A stretch of DNA of 64,000 bases from Streptomyces sp. ISL-1. GTDB lineage: Bacteria; Actinomycetota; Actinomycetes; Streptomycetales; Streptomycetaceae. Where the stretch lies: NCBI RefSeq assembly GCF_018614585.1, contig NZ_JAGGOI010000024.1, positions 1-64,000 of the forward strand, given 5' to 3'. Of the stretch, positions 52,780 to 62,310 are shown in pieces. Position 1 is the first letter of the stretch. Every line of letters begins with the position of its first letter. The notes beneath the pieces were generated by a model. That model did not search any database. It had not been told where the DNA came from and saw nothing but the letters and a program-made list of their open reading frames with translations. Both the position numbers and the translations under genes were made by a program.

Positions 52780-54072
52780 TTACCCAGGTGGGACTGGGGT
52801 CAGACCGCCTCGTGCGAGGACTCTGGCGAGGGATTCGACCACCTCGGGCTGGTAGTCGCGCCCGGTGCCGAGCCGCAGCCGCTCGAGTGCGCTCAGCGCC
52901 CCGCCCGCTGTTCCTCCGCTTCCCCCGGCCAGATCGTCGTATGCGTTGACGGCCCGGACGATCCGGGCGGGCAGTGGCTGTTCGCGGTACGGGTCGGCCT
53001 GCATCTCCACTACGACGGCGACGGCCGCGGGGACGCCGGTCTGCCGGACGACCGCCCCGCCGAGCAGCGCTATCCGCCGCTGCTCGGCGGCGGGCAGGGT
53101 GGCGGTGGCCCCCTCCGGTACGGGATCGACGAGCGAGAGCTGCCCGATGTCGTGCATCAGCGCCGCGTACTCCAGGACGGTCAGATCGGGCCCGGAGAGC
53201 CCGAGCTCCCGCCCGACGGCGGTGCTGAGCGCGGCGACTCTGCGGGCGTGGCCCGGCTGCGTGTATCCGGCGATCTCGGTGGCGCGGGCCAGGGACGCGA
53301 TGGTCTGCCGGTAGGTGGTCCTGACCGCCGCGTAGCGCCGGAAGGAGAGCTGGGCGAGGAGGAGGGGCACACAGAACACGGGCAGCGCCCAGAGTCCGGC
53401 GACGGCTACGGCGAGGGCCATCACGGCTCCGGTGGCGCAGACCGCGGAGCCTATGCCGAGCAGGGCGCCGATCTCGTCGCGAAGGAGGGGGCCGTACGGA
53501 ACAGGGGTACCTCCCATGCGCTTGGCGCCATGGGGGAGGGTGCGGGCGTGGAGCATCGCGGCGCCGAGAACGGCGTCGCACAGGGCGGTGAGCACGAGCA
53601 CCAGGAGAAGAAAGAGCGCGTAGTACGCGCCATGGCCGACCCAGCGCTTCAGCTCACCGGAGTTGTACAGCGGCTGGAAGCACACGGCGGCGAACCCGAC
53701 GGTCAGCACCCGCCGTGCCACATGGTCGAGCGCGGGCCCGCTCCCGCGCGCCACATGCGGTACAGCCCCGGCGAGCGCGGCCGCGACGACGACGGCGACG
53801 ACCTGCAGCACCCCGTGCGTGGTGGGCCGCCCGGCGCACTCTCCGAGGAGCGCGTATGCCAGCGCACCCGCGGCCCCCAGCGGCGCCGGCTCCCTCTCCC
53901 CGGGCTGGGCCCCCCACCGGGCGAGCTCCCCGACGGCGATGAACGCCCCGAAGGCAAGCGCGTTCCACGGCTGGTCCACGCCCTGCCACAGAGTCCCCGC
54001 CAGCGCACTGCCGGTGAGCAGCGCGGCGGCTGCGCGGACGAGTCGGCCGAGGGTCCCGGGCGAGCGGGTCAC
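52780..54072 (-). CDS. membrane HD-domain protein with degenerate HD-GYP half
   Basis: 430 residues, GTG at 54072 overlapping the next gene. Seven or so membrane helices (about 15-230) precede a cytoplasmic HD domain with GHARRVAALS and LMHDIGQLSLV. The later HD-GYP motifs (HP-x-x-G and HHER-x-DGxGYP) are missing at the aligned positions, while VRAVNAYDDLAGG and a Gly/Ser linker remain. It may be a non-catalytic partner of the intact HD-GYP protein encoded directly upstream. Confidence 0.72.
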   Translation of the reverse strand: MTRSPGTLGRLVRAAAALLTGSALAGTLWQGVDQPWNALAFGAFIAVGELARWGAQPGEREPAPLGAAGALAYALLGECAGRPTTHGVLQVVAVVVAAALAGAVPHVARGSGPALDHVARRVLTVGFAAVCFQPLYNSGELKRWVGHGAYYALFLLLVLVLTALCDAVLGAAMLHARTLPHGAKRMGGTPVPYGPLLRDEIGALLGIGSAVCATGAVMALAVAVAGLWALPVFCVPLLLAQLSFRRYAAVRTTYRQTIASLARATEIAGYTQPGHARRVAALSTAVGRELGLSGPDLTVLEYAALMHDIGQLSLVDPVPEGATATLPAAEQRRIALLGGAVVRQTGVPAAVAVVVEMQADPYREQPLPARIVRAVNAYDDLAGGSGGTAGGALSALERLRLGTGRDYQPEVVESLARVLARGGLTPVPPG

Positions 54073-55469
54073 CCCCGTCCGCCCGGGGTACCCGTGTCAC
54101 GCCTCGGCACCGTCACGCGTGCCTGCCCCGGCTGCGGAGGGACGTTTCCGCTTACGCCCCGGCCCGCGGCCCCGGATCCGGCTCCCGCGCCCGCCTCGTC
54201 CGACGTCACCGCCGTCTCCCATCCGTGCCGCTCCAGCGCCCTCACCAGCGCCCGCACCATCTGTGGATCGAACTGGCTCCCCGCGCACCGCTTCAGCTCC
54301 TCCAGCGCCGCCGCCACCGGCCTTGCCCGCCGGTACGACCTGGTCGACGTCATGGCGTCGAACGCGTCCGCCACCGCGACGACCCGCGCGAACTCCGGGA
54401 TCTGGCGCCCCACGAGGCCGTACGGATAGCCGCTCCCGTCCAGCCGCTCGTGGTGGTGCAGGATCGCCGCCCTCGCCTCCCCCAGGAATCCGATGCCGCG
54501 CACCATGTCGTGCCCGTACTCCGGGTGCAGCTCGATCACCCGCCGCTCCTGAGGCGTCAGCGGACCGTCCTTGCGCAGCACCCGCGTCGGCACTCCGAGC
54601 TTCCCCACGTCATGCAGGATCCCGGCGAACCGGAGCAGCTCGAGCCGCCCCTCGTCCATGCTCAGTTCGCGCGCGATCAGCACGGAGGCGCGGCCGACCC
54701 GCTCGCTGTGCCCCCGGGTGTACTTGTCCTTGATGTCGACGGCCTGCACCAGCGCCCGGATCGTCGCCTGGTGCGCGGCACGCTCCCGGTGGTACTGCGC
54801 GAAGATCCAGCAGGAGATGTACATCGGCAGCAGTACGAGGAGCGCGGACAGCGGTCCGTACGGACTGCGCCACAGCACCGCCATCATCAGCCCCGCGAGG
54901 CCGTGCACACAGTGCGGCGCCAACGACCGCAGCAGCAGCCCGCGCCAGGCGGTCCGTACGGGCAGCTGTTCCGCGGTGGCGAGGATGCCGCCGTCCAGCG
55001 CGGTCAGCACCAGACAGAAGACGAGTGCCCCCGCCGCCGCGGGCAGCAGCGCGTACGGGAAGTCCGGCGCCCGCAGCGTGCGCTCCCCGGCGAGCAGCAG
55101 ATACGTTTGCGCCGCTCCCCATGTCGCGAGCGCGAGCTGCGCCGCCCGCCAGATCCGGCGTATGCCCGCGGGCGGCTGGTCGACCCGGCCCAGCAGCGCG
55201 CCGGGGAGGGCGACGAGCGTGGCCGCGGCGGGTGGCAGTACAAACGCCCCGGCGAGCAGTACGGGGAAGAAGGATCCGGCGCCCACCGGCACGGAGTTAC
55301 CGAGGTAGCGGCAGCGGGCCGGCATCTCGCACGCGGCGTACAGCCCGGCGAGCAGCAGCACGGCGGTCCAGGGGACCTCGGCCGCGTGCCGCACCGCGGG
55401 CAGTGCGCATACCGCGGCGCACAGCACCGCGCCACAAATGTAAGCGCGTGCCGCCGCCGGTATGGCCAT
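54069..55469 (-). CDS. membrane HD-GYP domain phosphodiesterase-like protein
   Basis: 466 residues from ATG 55469 with GGAGGGGGG upstream. About seven membrane helices (residues 5-225) are followed by the HD-GYP domain: GHSERV, HDVGKLGVP (HD), ELHPEYGHD, HHERLDGSGYP and VADAFDAMTS. Such enzymes degrade cyclic dinucleotides in many bacteria. Its stop overlaps the start of the second HD gene. The C-terminal ~50 residues are Gly/Ala/Pro-rich and disordered. Confidence 0.85.
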   Translation of the reverse strand: MAIPAAARAYICGAVLCAAVCALPAVRHAAEVPWTAVLLLAGLYAACEMPARCRYLGNSVPVGAGSFFPVLLAGAFVLPPAAATLVALPGALLGRVDQPPAGIRRIWRAAQLALATWGAAQTYLLLAGERTLRAPDFPYALLPAAAGALVFCLVLTALDGGILATAEQLPVRTAWRGLLLRSLAPHCVHGLAGLMMAVLWRSPYGPLSALLVLLPMYISCWIFAQYHRERAAHQATIRALVQAVDIKDKYTRGHSERVGRASVLIARELSMDEGRLELLRFAGILHDVGKLGVPTRVLRKDGPLTPQERRVIELHPEYGHDMVRGIGFLGEARAAILHHHERLDGSGYPYGLVGRQIPEFARVVAVADAFDAMTSTRSYRRARPVAAALEELKRCAGSQFDPQMVRALVRALERHGWETAVTSDEAGAGAGSGAAGRGVSGNVPPQPGQARVTVPRRDTGTPGGRG

Positions 55470-55613
55470 CACTGCCCCCCTCCCCGCCCTCTCACAAATG
55501 GAGCGCCAGGCTAGCGAGTTGGGGGTGACGTGGCGGCGAGTAGTCGGCTTTTCGCACCTACGGGTGACAGACCCGGGTACAGAAAACGGGCATATGTGAA
55601 GTGGGCACGCGCA

Positions 55614-55646
55614 AAAGGCGCGCCGCGACAATCGCGGCGCACCTTT
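55614..55646. terminator. 14-bp hairpin ending the sigR-rsrA operon
   Basis: AAAGGCGCGCCGCG (55614-55627) pairs with CGCGGCGCACCTTT (55633-55646) with one mismatch and the loop ACAAT. Confidence 0.8.
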
Positions 55647-55677
55647 CGGGTACGTCAGGTACGTACTGTGCCGGTGC

Positions 55678-56001
55678 CTACTCCTGGGCGGCGACGCCCG
55701 GCAGGTCCGCGCCGGCGACGGTCACGTCGTGGTCGGGCACAGCCTGACCGGACCGGATCAGGTCGATGCGACCCATGACCTTGGCCCGCAGATCGCTGGG
55801 CACGTCATCATGGCCGCAGCAACGCTTGACCAGCTTCTTCACAGCCTGCTCAAGACCGTACTTCTCCAGGCACGGCGAGCACTCCTCGAAGTGCACTTCG
55901 AACTTGGTGCAGTCGGCGTCGGGCATCTCACGGTCGAGAAACTCGTAGAGATGGTCCAGGACCTCTGAGCAATCCGTCTCGTGCGGCTCTCCGCAGCTCA
56001 T
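55678..56001 (-). CDS. rsrA: RsrA, zinc anti-sigma factor for SigR
   Basis: 107 residues with the ZAS motif: Cys11, His37, Cys41 and Cys44 bind zinc and form the redox switch; Cys3, Cys31, Cys61 and Cys62 are also present, matching the published S. coelicolor numbering. Oxidation (disulfide stress) opens it and releases SigR. The stop is followed by a strong hairpin; the start overlaps the sigR stop. Confidence 0.96.
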   Translation of the reverse strand: MSCGEPHETDCSEVLDHLYEFLDREMPDADCTKFEVHFEECSPCLEKYGLEQAVKKLVKRCCGHDDVPSDLRAKVMGRIDLIRSGQAVPDHDVTVAGADLPGVAAQE

Positions 56002-56828
56002 GAGCCCGAGCCTTTCGCGTCGTTCGACTCCCCCGCACCGGCCGGGACGAGTCCGCGCTCACGGGCGTAGTCCTCCAGCATGCCGCGCAGTTGACGGCGG
56101 CCGCGGTGCAGACGGGACATGACCGTCCCGATGGGTGTTCCCATGATGTCCGCGATCTCCTTGTACGCAAAGCCCTCTACGTCCGCGAGATATACCGCGA
56201 TGCGGAACTCCTCCGGAATCGCCTGCAGTGCTGCCTTCACGTCCGAGTCCGGCAGGTGGTCCAGGGCCTGCGACTCGGCGGAGCGCAGCCCGGTCGACAT
56301 GTGCGACTCGGCGCGGGCGAGCTGCCAGTCCTCGATGTCCTCGGCTGCGCTGCGCTGGGGCTCGCGCTGCTTCTTGCGGTACGAGTTGATAAAAGTGTTC
56401 GTGAGGATCCGGTACAGCCACGCCTTGAGGTTGGTGCCCTCGCGGAACTGGTGGAAGGATCCGTACGCCTTGGCGTACATCTCCTGCACGAGATCCTCGG
56501 CATCGGCCGGGTTGCGCGTCATGCGCAGCGCAGCCGAATACATCTGGTCCAGGTAGCCGAGGGCGTCCCGCTCGAAACGGGCATTGCGCTCGACGGTCGT
56601 CTCCTCGGACTGCTCCGCCTGGCCGTCGTCGGTCCCTGCGTCGGTCCCAGTGACCGGACCCACCTCCTCCAACGCTGTGGCGAGGCCGAATGCCGACCCG
56701 CTCGAATCGGAGGATAGACGACGATCCCCTCCGCCCGCCGCCCGAGCAGGGGCGGTCCTGGCCGCGGAAAGCACCGTCCACTCCAGGTCAGCGGCGTGCG
56801 AGCGGCTCGGGCAGATGGTCGAACCCAT
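55998..56828 (-). CDS. sigR: SigR, ECF sigma factor for thiol-oxidative stress (long and short forms)
   Basis: 276 residues in the long form from ATG 56828; the short form starts at GTG 56663 (221 residues). The extension is exactly 55 residues, the same as the unstable SigR' described in S. coelicolor. Region 2 ([41 protein letters not shown]) and region 4 ([28 protein letters not shown]) are intact. It is released from RsrA by disulfide stress and activates thioredoxin, mycothiol and other genes. A SigR-type promoter lies before the long form. Confidence 0.96.
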   Translation of the reverse strand: MGSTICPSRSHAADLEWTVLSAARTAPARAAGGGDRRLSSDSSGSAFGLATALEEVGPVTGTDAGTDDGQAEQSEETTVERNARFERDALGYLDQMYSAALRMTRNPADAEDLVQEMYAKAYGSFHQFREGTNLKAWLYRILTNTFINSYRKKQREPQRSAAEDIEDWQLARAESHMSTGLRSAESQALDHLPDSDVKAALQAIPEEFRIAVYLADVEGFAYKEIADIMGTPIGTVMSRLHRGRRQLRGMLEDYARERGLVPAGAGESNDAKGSGS

Positions 56829-56881
56829 GCGACGGACTCCCTACTGCAAGCTGTCTTGACCAACATTTCGACAACCGCCAT

Positions 56882-56908
56882 AACAGTGCGCGCACGCGCA
56901 TCATTCCC
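56882..56908 (-). promoter_or_regulatory. SigR-dependent autoregulatory promoter (sigRp2 type)
   Basis: Reading toward sigR: GGGAAT (56908-56903), then 18 bases, then GTT (56884-56882). This is the SigR consensus GGAAT-N18-GTT. It would produce the long SigR' mRNA. Its -35 part overlaps the stop codon of the upstream hydrolase gene. Confidence 0.9.
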
Positions 56909-57536
56909 GCAGTCCGCCGACCCAGGTCCGGACGGCGTCGGTGATGGTCCGCAGGGTCTCCTCCTCGCTGATCCCGGCGCGTTTGGGCACGGCAAAACCA
57001 TGATCGCCGTACGGCACCGCCACGAGTTCGTGGTCCCCCTCGGGGAACTCCTCCGGGCGTCCGAAGGGATCATTGCCCCCTTGTACGACGAGGGTGGGCA
57101 CGCCCGCGCCGAGCAGCTCGTCCGCGCGGGACTTCTCCGGCCTGCCGGGCGGATGCAACGGGAAGCTCAACGCGAGCACGCCGACGGCCCCGAGCTCCCG
57201 CGCGGTCCGGCAGGCGACCCGGGCCCCGGCACTGCGGCCTCCGGCGACGACGGGCAGCCCGCGCTTCTCAAGCACGGGCCAGACCCCGCGCCACCCGGCA
57301 TCCAGCGTCTTCGGCGCGGGAGCCACCTTCTTTCCGGCCACCCGCCACGGCTGCTCGACAAGCGCCACGGTGACCCCGTCCGCGGGCAGCGCCCGGGCAA
57401 TGGCCTGCACATCCCGCGCCTCGATCCCGCCCCCGGCCCCATGACTGACGGCCACCACCAGCCGAGCCCGCCTGGCGGACACCCAGGTGACGCGGGCGTC
57501 ACCGGCGCCGGTCTCTACGATCTCAGTGCCACTCAC
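56901..57536 (-). CDS. alpha/beta-hydrolase family protein
   Basis: 211 residues from GTG 57536. The nucleophile elbow is GGRSAGARVA near residue 100, with VAVSHGAGGG near residue 31, and GDHGFAVP providing the His near residue 188. It matches the KANL3/Tex30-like hydrolase branch, of unknown substrate. Its 3' end contains the SigR promoter of the next gene. Confidence 0.82.
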   Translation of the reverse strand: MSGTEIVETGAGDARVTWVSARRARLVVAVSHGAGGGIEARDVQAIARALPADGVTVALVEQPWRVAGKKVAPAPKTLDAGWRGVWPVLEKRGLPVVAGGRSAGARVACRTARELGAVGVLALSFPLHPPGRPEKSRADELLGAGVPTLVVQGGNDPFGRPEEFPEGDHELVAVPYGDHGFAVPKRAGISEEETLRTITDAVRTWVGGLRE

Positions 57537-57850
57537 ACGTCCATCCTGCCGCGCCGGAGCGGGACAGGCTCGGACCCGGACCGCGAGGCGGCGCACCGGG
57601 GAGTGCGCGCGCGGCGAAACCGCCCACTGGGGTGGAGCGCCGGCCTCAGGGCCGCCCCCGGAGCCGCCCGGCGCCGGGAAGCCGCCGACCCGGCGGTGAT
57701 TGTGCGCGTGCTCCCCTGGACGGACCGCTCTCGGGACCGCACGGGCGCGAAGCCACCCACTCGCACCGCACGCGAACGCGAAGCCGCCGCGACCCCCGGA
57801 GTGGGGCCCGCCCCCAGTTCGGGAAGGGGCGGGCTGGGGAAAACCCCCGG
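57537..57850. other. 314-base intergenic region
   Basis: Very GC-rich (runs of GCCGCC and CGGACC) with no coding-like frame on either strand. It contains the hairpin at 57806-57834 near the SRAP gene end, and otherwise nothing I can name. Confidence 0.55.
57806..57834 (-). terminator. 9-bp GC hairpin after the SRAP gene
   Basis: GCCCGCCCC (57806-57814) pairs with GGGGCGGGC (57826-57834) around an 11-base loop, 17 bases past the SRAP stop. Confidence 0.6.
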
Positions 57851-58666
57851 TCAGAACAGCGTGCCCTCCTCCGGGGCCGACAGCTCCTCCAGCAGCTCCG
57901 GCCCGTTGTTCCGCACATTGCTCACCGCCGTCGTCACCGCGTACGCCCGCATCAAGCCCTCCGGCGGCGGCTCCAGCAGCGCCCGTACCTGCTCCGGATC
58001 CCTCCGCGACGGGGCCAGCCACGCGTCCCACCGGTCGGGCGTCAGCATCAGCGGCATCCGCGGGTGGATGTCCGAAAGCGACCGCGGCCCCTGTGCCGGC
58101 GCCACCCCCAGCGGCCCCTTCTCCGCCTCCGTCGTGATCACCGAGCAGGTCGCCCACCACGCCTGCGGATGGTCGTCCGGCAGCGTCCGGTCGCGCCAGA
58201 ACTCGTACACCCCCGCCATCGCGAAGACCGACCCGTCCGCCGGCGTCACGAAGTACGGCTGCTTCCGCGGGCGCTTCCTCTTGCCCTCGGCCTCGAGTTC
58301 CCGCTCCCCCGCCCCGGTCACCCACTCGTAATAGCCGTCCGCCGGCAGAATGCAGCGCCGCGTCAGGAAGGGCCTGCGGAAGGACGGCTTCTCGTGCACC
58401 GTCTCCGCCCGCGCATTGATCATCCGCGCACCGCCCTCCGGCGACTTCGCCCACGACGGCACAAGCCCCCACTTCAGCGTCCGCAGCTGGCGAACCGGAC
58501 GGGGATCACCCACGTCTTTCACAGGGCGTTCGAGGATCGCGTAGACCTCTTTCGTGGGGGCCACGTTCCAGTCGGGCGCCAGCGTCTCCTCCGGCTCCCA
58601 CTTCTCGACCTCGAAGAGTCCGGTGAGATCTTCGGGTCTACGACTCGCTGCATACCGTCCGCACAT
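57851..58666 (-). CDS. SRAP/YedK-type abasic-site DNA protein
   Basis: 271 residues from ATG 58666 with Cys2 (MCGRYA), which after Met removal forms the covalent link to abasic DNA. Other conserved parts are NARAETV, PADGYYEW and IHPRMPLML. The family protects single-stranded abasic sites. Longer frames upstream would place Cys internally, which rules them out. Confidence 0.93.
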   Translation of the reverse strand: MCGRYAASRRPEDLTGLFEVEKWEPEETLAPDWNVAPTKEVYAILERPVKDVGDPRPVRQLRTLKWGLVPSWAKSPEGGARMINARAETVHEKPSFRRPFLTRRCILPADGYYEWVTGAGERELEAEGKRKRPRKQPYFVTPADGSVFAMAGVYEFWRDRTLPDDHPQAWWATCSVITTEAEKGPLGVAPAQGPRSLSDIHPRMPLMLTPDRWDAWLAPSRRDPEQVRALLEPPPEGLMRAYAVTTAVSNVRNNGPELLEELSAPEEGTLF

Positions 58667-58715
58667 AAGTGCCACACTGCCACTCCCGCCCGCCGACCGA
58701 GGAGCCGCCCGACAA

Positions 58716-59432
58716 ATGGCCAGCACCCAGTCCGCCGCCGACCTGTGGGACCGCGTCTTCGGCACTCAGCCCGCCCCCGACGAGTGGCTGGTCATCGCCA
58801 CCGGCCTCGTCGCGCTCGCCGCCGTCGTCCCCCGCCCCATATGGCGTCTGTCACGCAGCGCCGTCACCATCGCCCACGAAGGCGGCCACGGCCTCGTCGC
58901 TCTGCTCACCGGCCGCCGCCTGGACGGCATCCGGCTGCACTCGGACACCAGCGGCCTCACCGTCAGCGCCGGCAAGCCGACCGGCCTCGGCATGATCCTG
59001 ACCGCCGCGGCCGGCTACACAGCGCCGCCCCTGCTCGGCCTCGGCGGGGCCTGGCTGCTCGCCGCGCACCACATCACCCTGCTCCTGTGGCTGACCACCG
59101 CCCTGCTCCTCGCGATGCTGGTGATGATCCGCAATGCGTACGGCGCGCTCACCGTAATCGTCACCGGCGCCGCCTTCCTCCTGGTCTCCTGGCTGACAGA
59201 ACCCGGCGTACAGGCCGCCTTCGCCTACGCCGCCGTCTGGTTCCTGCTGCTCGGCGGCGTACGACCGGCCTTCGAGCTGCAGTCCAAGCGCCGCCACGGC
59301 GGGGCCCCCGACTCGGACGCCGATCAGCTCTCCCGGCTGACGCACGTACCCCCCGCGATGTGGCTGTTCCTCTTCCACGCGGTGTCGTTGTGCTCCCTGA
59401 TCGGCGGCGGCCGCTGGCTGCTGGGCCTCTGA
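58716..59432 (+). CDS. M50-like membrane metallopeptidase family protein
   Basis: 238 residues. HEGGH is in [13 protein letters not shown] (about residues 52-64) on a membrane helix; about six helices follow. It resembles M50B-like proteins of actinomycetes, but the second zinc motif (DG) is not clear, so the peptidase activity is uncertain. ATG 58716. It is divergent from the SRAP gene. Confidence 0.75.
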   Translation: MASTQSAADLWDRVFGTQPAPDEWLVIATGLVALAAVVPRPIWRLSRSAVTIAHEGGHGLVALLTGRRLDGIRLHSDTSGLTVSAGKPTGLGMILTAAAGYTAPPLLGLGGAWLLAAHHITLLLWLTTALLLAMLVMIRNAYGALTVIVTGAAFLLVSWLTEPGVQAAFAYAAVWFLLLGGVRPAFELQSKRRHGGAPDSDADQLSRLTHVPPAMWLFLFHAVSLCSLIGGGRWLLGL

Positions 59433-59559
59433 CCGGTGTCCGGAGAGCCGCACAGCCCCGCACAACCCCGCGCAGCCCTCTATCACTCCTCGGTTACGCC
59501 CCCATTTCGGCGTATTTGATCAAGATCGGGGTCTCCGCCGAGCCACTAAAGTGATGGCC

Positions 59560-60876
59560 ATGACCGAAAGCTCCGTCCACCCCGCCCTCTGGCCCGCCCT
59601 CTACGCGACCGGGGCCGTCGAAGCGACGGTCACCGTGCCCGGATCCAAATCGGTCACCAACCGCGCCTTGGTGCTGGCCGCACTCGCCGCCGAGCCGGGC
59701 TGGCTGCGCCGCCCGCTGCGTTCCCGCGACAGCTTCCTGATGGCGGAGGCGCTGCGCGCCCTCGGTGTCGGCATCGAGGAGGGCGTGGGCGCCGACGGCG
59801 AGGGCGAGACCTGGCGGGTGATCCCGGCCGGCCTGCACGGCCCGGCCTCGGTCGACGTCGGCAACGCAGGCACCGTCATGCGCTTTCTGCCCCCGGTCGC
59901 CGCCCTCGCCGACGGCGCGGTCCGCTTCGACGGCGACCCCCGCTCCTACGAACGCCCCCTGAACGGCGTGATCGACGCCCTGCGCGTCCTCGGCGCCCGT
60001 ATCGACGACGACGGCCGCGGCTCCCTCCCGATGACCGTGCACGGCAGCGGCGCGCTCGACGGCGGGTCGGTCAGCATCGACGCGTCCTCGTCCTCGCAGT
60101 TCGTCTCCGCCCTGCTGCTGTCCGCCCCGCGCTTCAACCAGGGCGTGGAGGTACGGCACATCGGCGGCACCCTGCCGTCCATGCCGCACATCCGGATGAC
60201 CGTCGACATGCTGCGCGCCGTCGGCGCCCAGGTCGACGAGCCGGAGACCGGCGGCGAGCCCAATGTCTGGCGGGTCTCCCCGTCCGCGCTGCTCGGCCGC
60301 GATCTGACCGTCGAGCCGGACCTGTCGAACGCCCAGCCGTTCCTCGCCGCCGCGCTGATCACCGGCGGCCGGGTCACCATCCCCGACTGGCCCGAGCGGA
60401 CCACCCAGCCCGGTGACGCGCTGCGTCGGATCTTCACCGAAATGGGCGGCTCCTGCGAGCTGACCGAGGCGGGTCTGACCTTCACCGGCACCGGCCGTAT
60501 CCACGGCATCGACACCGACCTCGGCGAGGTCGGCGAGTTGACCCCCGGCATCGCGGCCGTCGCCGCGCTCGCCGACTCCCCCTCCACGCTGCGTGGCGTC
60601 GCCCATCTGCGCCTCCATGAGACGGACCGCCTCGCGGCCCTGACCAAGGAGATCAACGAGCTCGGCGGCGATGTCACGGAGACCGAGGACGGCCTGCACA
60701 TCCGCCCGCGCCCGCTGCACGGCGGCGTCTTCCATACGTACGACGACCACCGGATGGCCACGGCCGGCGCGGTCATCGGCCTCGCCGTCGAGGGCGTGGA
60801 GATCGAGAACGTCGCGACTACCGCCAAGACCCTGCCCGACTTCCCGCGGATGTGGGCCGGAATGCTCGGGGCCTGA
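59560..60876 (+). CDS. aroA: 3-phosphoshikimate 1-carboxyvinyltransferase (EPSP synthase)
   Basis: 438 residues from ATG 59560 ([12 protein letters not shown]); a GTG at 59551 and ATG at 59554 are also in frame. Signature parts are [16 protein letters not shown] near residue 28, [15 protein letters not shown] near residue 105 and [11 protein letters not shown] near residue 400. It makes EPSP in aromatic amino-acid synthesis. The rsgA gene starts 4 bases after the stop. A TTGATC box is upstream at 59516 but no good -10 is visible. Confidence 0.95.
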   Translation: MTESSVHPALWPALYATGAVEATVTVPGSKSVTNRALVLAALAAEPGWLRRPLRSRDSFLMAEALRALGVGIEEGVGADGEGETWRVIPAGLHGPASVDVGNAGTVMRFLPPVAALADGAVRFDGDPRSYERPLNGVIDALRVLGARIDDDGRGSLPMTVHGSGALDGGSVSIDASSSSQFVSALLLSAPRFNQGVEVRHIGGTLPSMPHIRMTVDMLRAVGAQVDEPETGGEPNVWRVSPSALLGRDLTVEPDLSNAQPFLAAALITGGRVTIPDWPERTTQPGDALRRIFTEMGGSCELTEAGLTFTGTGRIHGIDTDLGEVGELTPGIAAVAALADSPSTLRGVAHLRLHETDRLAALTKEINELGGDVTETEDGLHIRPRPLHGGVFHTYDDHRMATAGAVIGLAVEGVEIENVATTAKTLPDFPRMWAGMLGA

Positions 60877-60880
60877 CGAG

Positions 60881-61894
60881 ATGCGCCGCTACGGCAAGAA
60901 CCCCGACGAGGACGACATCCGCGTCCGCCCCAACCGCAAGGGCAACCGCCCCCGGACCAATATCCGGCCCAAGCACGAGGACGCGATCGAGGGCATGGTC
61001 CTGACCGTCGACCGCGGCCGGCTCACCTGCCTCGTCGACGACCGCGTCGTCATGGCGATGAAGGCCCGCGAGCTGGGCCGCAAGGCCGCGGTGGTGGGTG
61101 ACCGGGTCGGGATCGTCGGCGATCTCTCCGGCGAGAAGGACACCCTCGCCCGCATCGTGCGCATCGAGGAGCGGAAATCCGTCCTGCGGCGCACGGCAGA
61201 CGACGACGATCCCTACGAGCGTGTCGTCGTCGCCAACGCCGACCAGCTGGCGATCGTCACGGCGCTCGCCGACCCCGAACCCCGCCCGCGCCTGATCGAC
61301 CGCTGCATCGTCGCGGCGTACGACGGCGGACTCACGCCACTCCTCGTACTGACCAAATCGGATCTGGCCTCGCCCGACGAGCTGCTGGAGAAGTACGGCG
61401 CGCTGGGTATCCCCCATATCGTCACCACCCGCGACGAGTTCGTGGACGGCGTCGCCGCCGAGCGGGTCCATGAGCACCTCAAGGGCCGGACCACCGTGTT
61501 CGTCGGCCACTCCGGCGTCGGCAAGACAACCCTGGTCAACGCCCTCGTACCGAAGAACCGCCGACGCTCCACCGGCGTGGTCAACGCGGTCACCGGCCGC
61601 GGCCGGCACACCACCACATCGGCCCTCGCGCTCCCGCTGGCGGCCGAGGAGGGCGGCTGGGTGATCGACACCCCTGGCGTGCGCTCCTTCGGGCTGCACC
61701 ATGTCAACCCGTCCCGGGTGATCCTCGCTTTCCCCGATCTCGTACCGGGTACGGAAGGCTGTCCACGGGCATGCAGCCACGACGAGCCGGACTGCGCGCT
61801 CGACGACTGGGTGGCCGGGGGGCATGCGGATCCGGCGCGGCTGTACTCACTGCGGCGACTGCTCTCCACCCGGGAGCGACGCGAAGGGGACTGA
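60881..61894 (+). CDS. rsgA: RsgA, ribosome small-subunit GTPase
   Basis: 337 residues. Circularly permuted GTPase: LTKSDL (G4) precedes GHSGVGKTTL (G1) and DTPGVRSF (G3). A zinc-binding CPRACSHDEPDC lies near the C-terminus. It helps mature the 30S subunit. An N-terminal RNA-binding OB region with basic NRKGNRPRTNIRPKHED is present. Coupled to aroA. Confidence 0.95.
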   Translation: MRRYGKNPDEDDIRVRPNRKGNRPRTNIRPKHEDAIEGMVLTVDRGRLTCLVDDRVVMAMKARELGRKAAVVGDRVGIVGDLSGEKDTLARIVRIEERKSVLRRTADDDDPYERVVVANADQLAIVTALADPEPRPRLIDRCIVAAYDGGLTPLLVLTKSDLASPDELLEKYGALGIPHIVTTRDEFVDGVAAERVHEHLKGRTTVFVGHSGVGKTTLVNALVPKNRRRSTGVVNAVTGRGRHTTTSALALPLAAEEGGWVIDTPGVRSFGLHHVNPSRVILAFPDLVPGTEGCPRACSHDEPDCALDDWVAGGHADPARLYSLRRLLSTRERREGD

Positions 61895-61986
61895 TCCCGC
61901 ACGTTTGCGGGCCCCCGCTCTTGGTAAGTGCATAATCGCACCAAGTGCGACGAAGCAGTCACCGACTGATGCGGGAGGCACAGATC

Positions 61987-62310
61987 ATGGCGTGGCTGCT
62001 GGTGGTGGTCGCTGGATTCCTGGAGACGGGCTTCGCCGTCTGCCTCAAGCTCTCGCACGGTTTCACCCGGCTCTGGCCGACGATCGCGTTCGCCGCCTTC
62101 GCACTGGGCAGCTTCGGTCTGCTGACGCTCGCGCTGAGGAAGCTCGATGTGGGGCCCGCGTACGCGGTGTGGACGGGCATCGGCGCCGCGGGCACCGCGA
62201 TCTACGGAATGGTTTTCCTGGGCGACCTGGTCTCCACCCTGAAGATCGTCTCGATCACACTGGTGATTGTAGGCGTCGTCGGTCTGCAGCTGTCGGGCTC
62301 GTCGCACTGA
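61987..62310 (+). CDS. SMR family multidrug/compound exporter
   Basis: 107 residues with four membrane helices, starting MAWLLVVVAGFLETGFAVCLKLS; the key Glu is Glu13 in FLETGF. Small multidrug resistance proteins act as dimers and export cations or guanidinium. GGGAGG precedes ATG 61987. Its 3' end overlaps the convergent TetR gene by 56 bases. Confidence 0.9.
   Translation: MAWLLVVVAGFLETGFAVCLKLSHGFTRLWPTIAFAAFALGSFGLLTLALRKLDVGPAYAVWTGIGAAGTAIYGMVFLGDLVSTLKIVSITLVIVGVVGLQLSGSSH

Noticed and set aside
57632-59554. 640-residue Arg-rich plus-strand frame
   Set aside because: Arginine-rich shadow opposite the SRAP gene and across the M50 gene in another frame.
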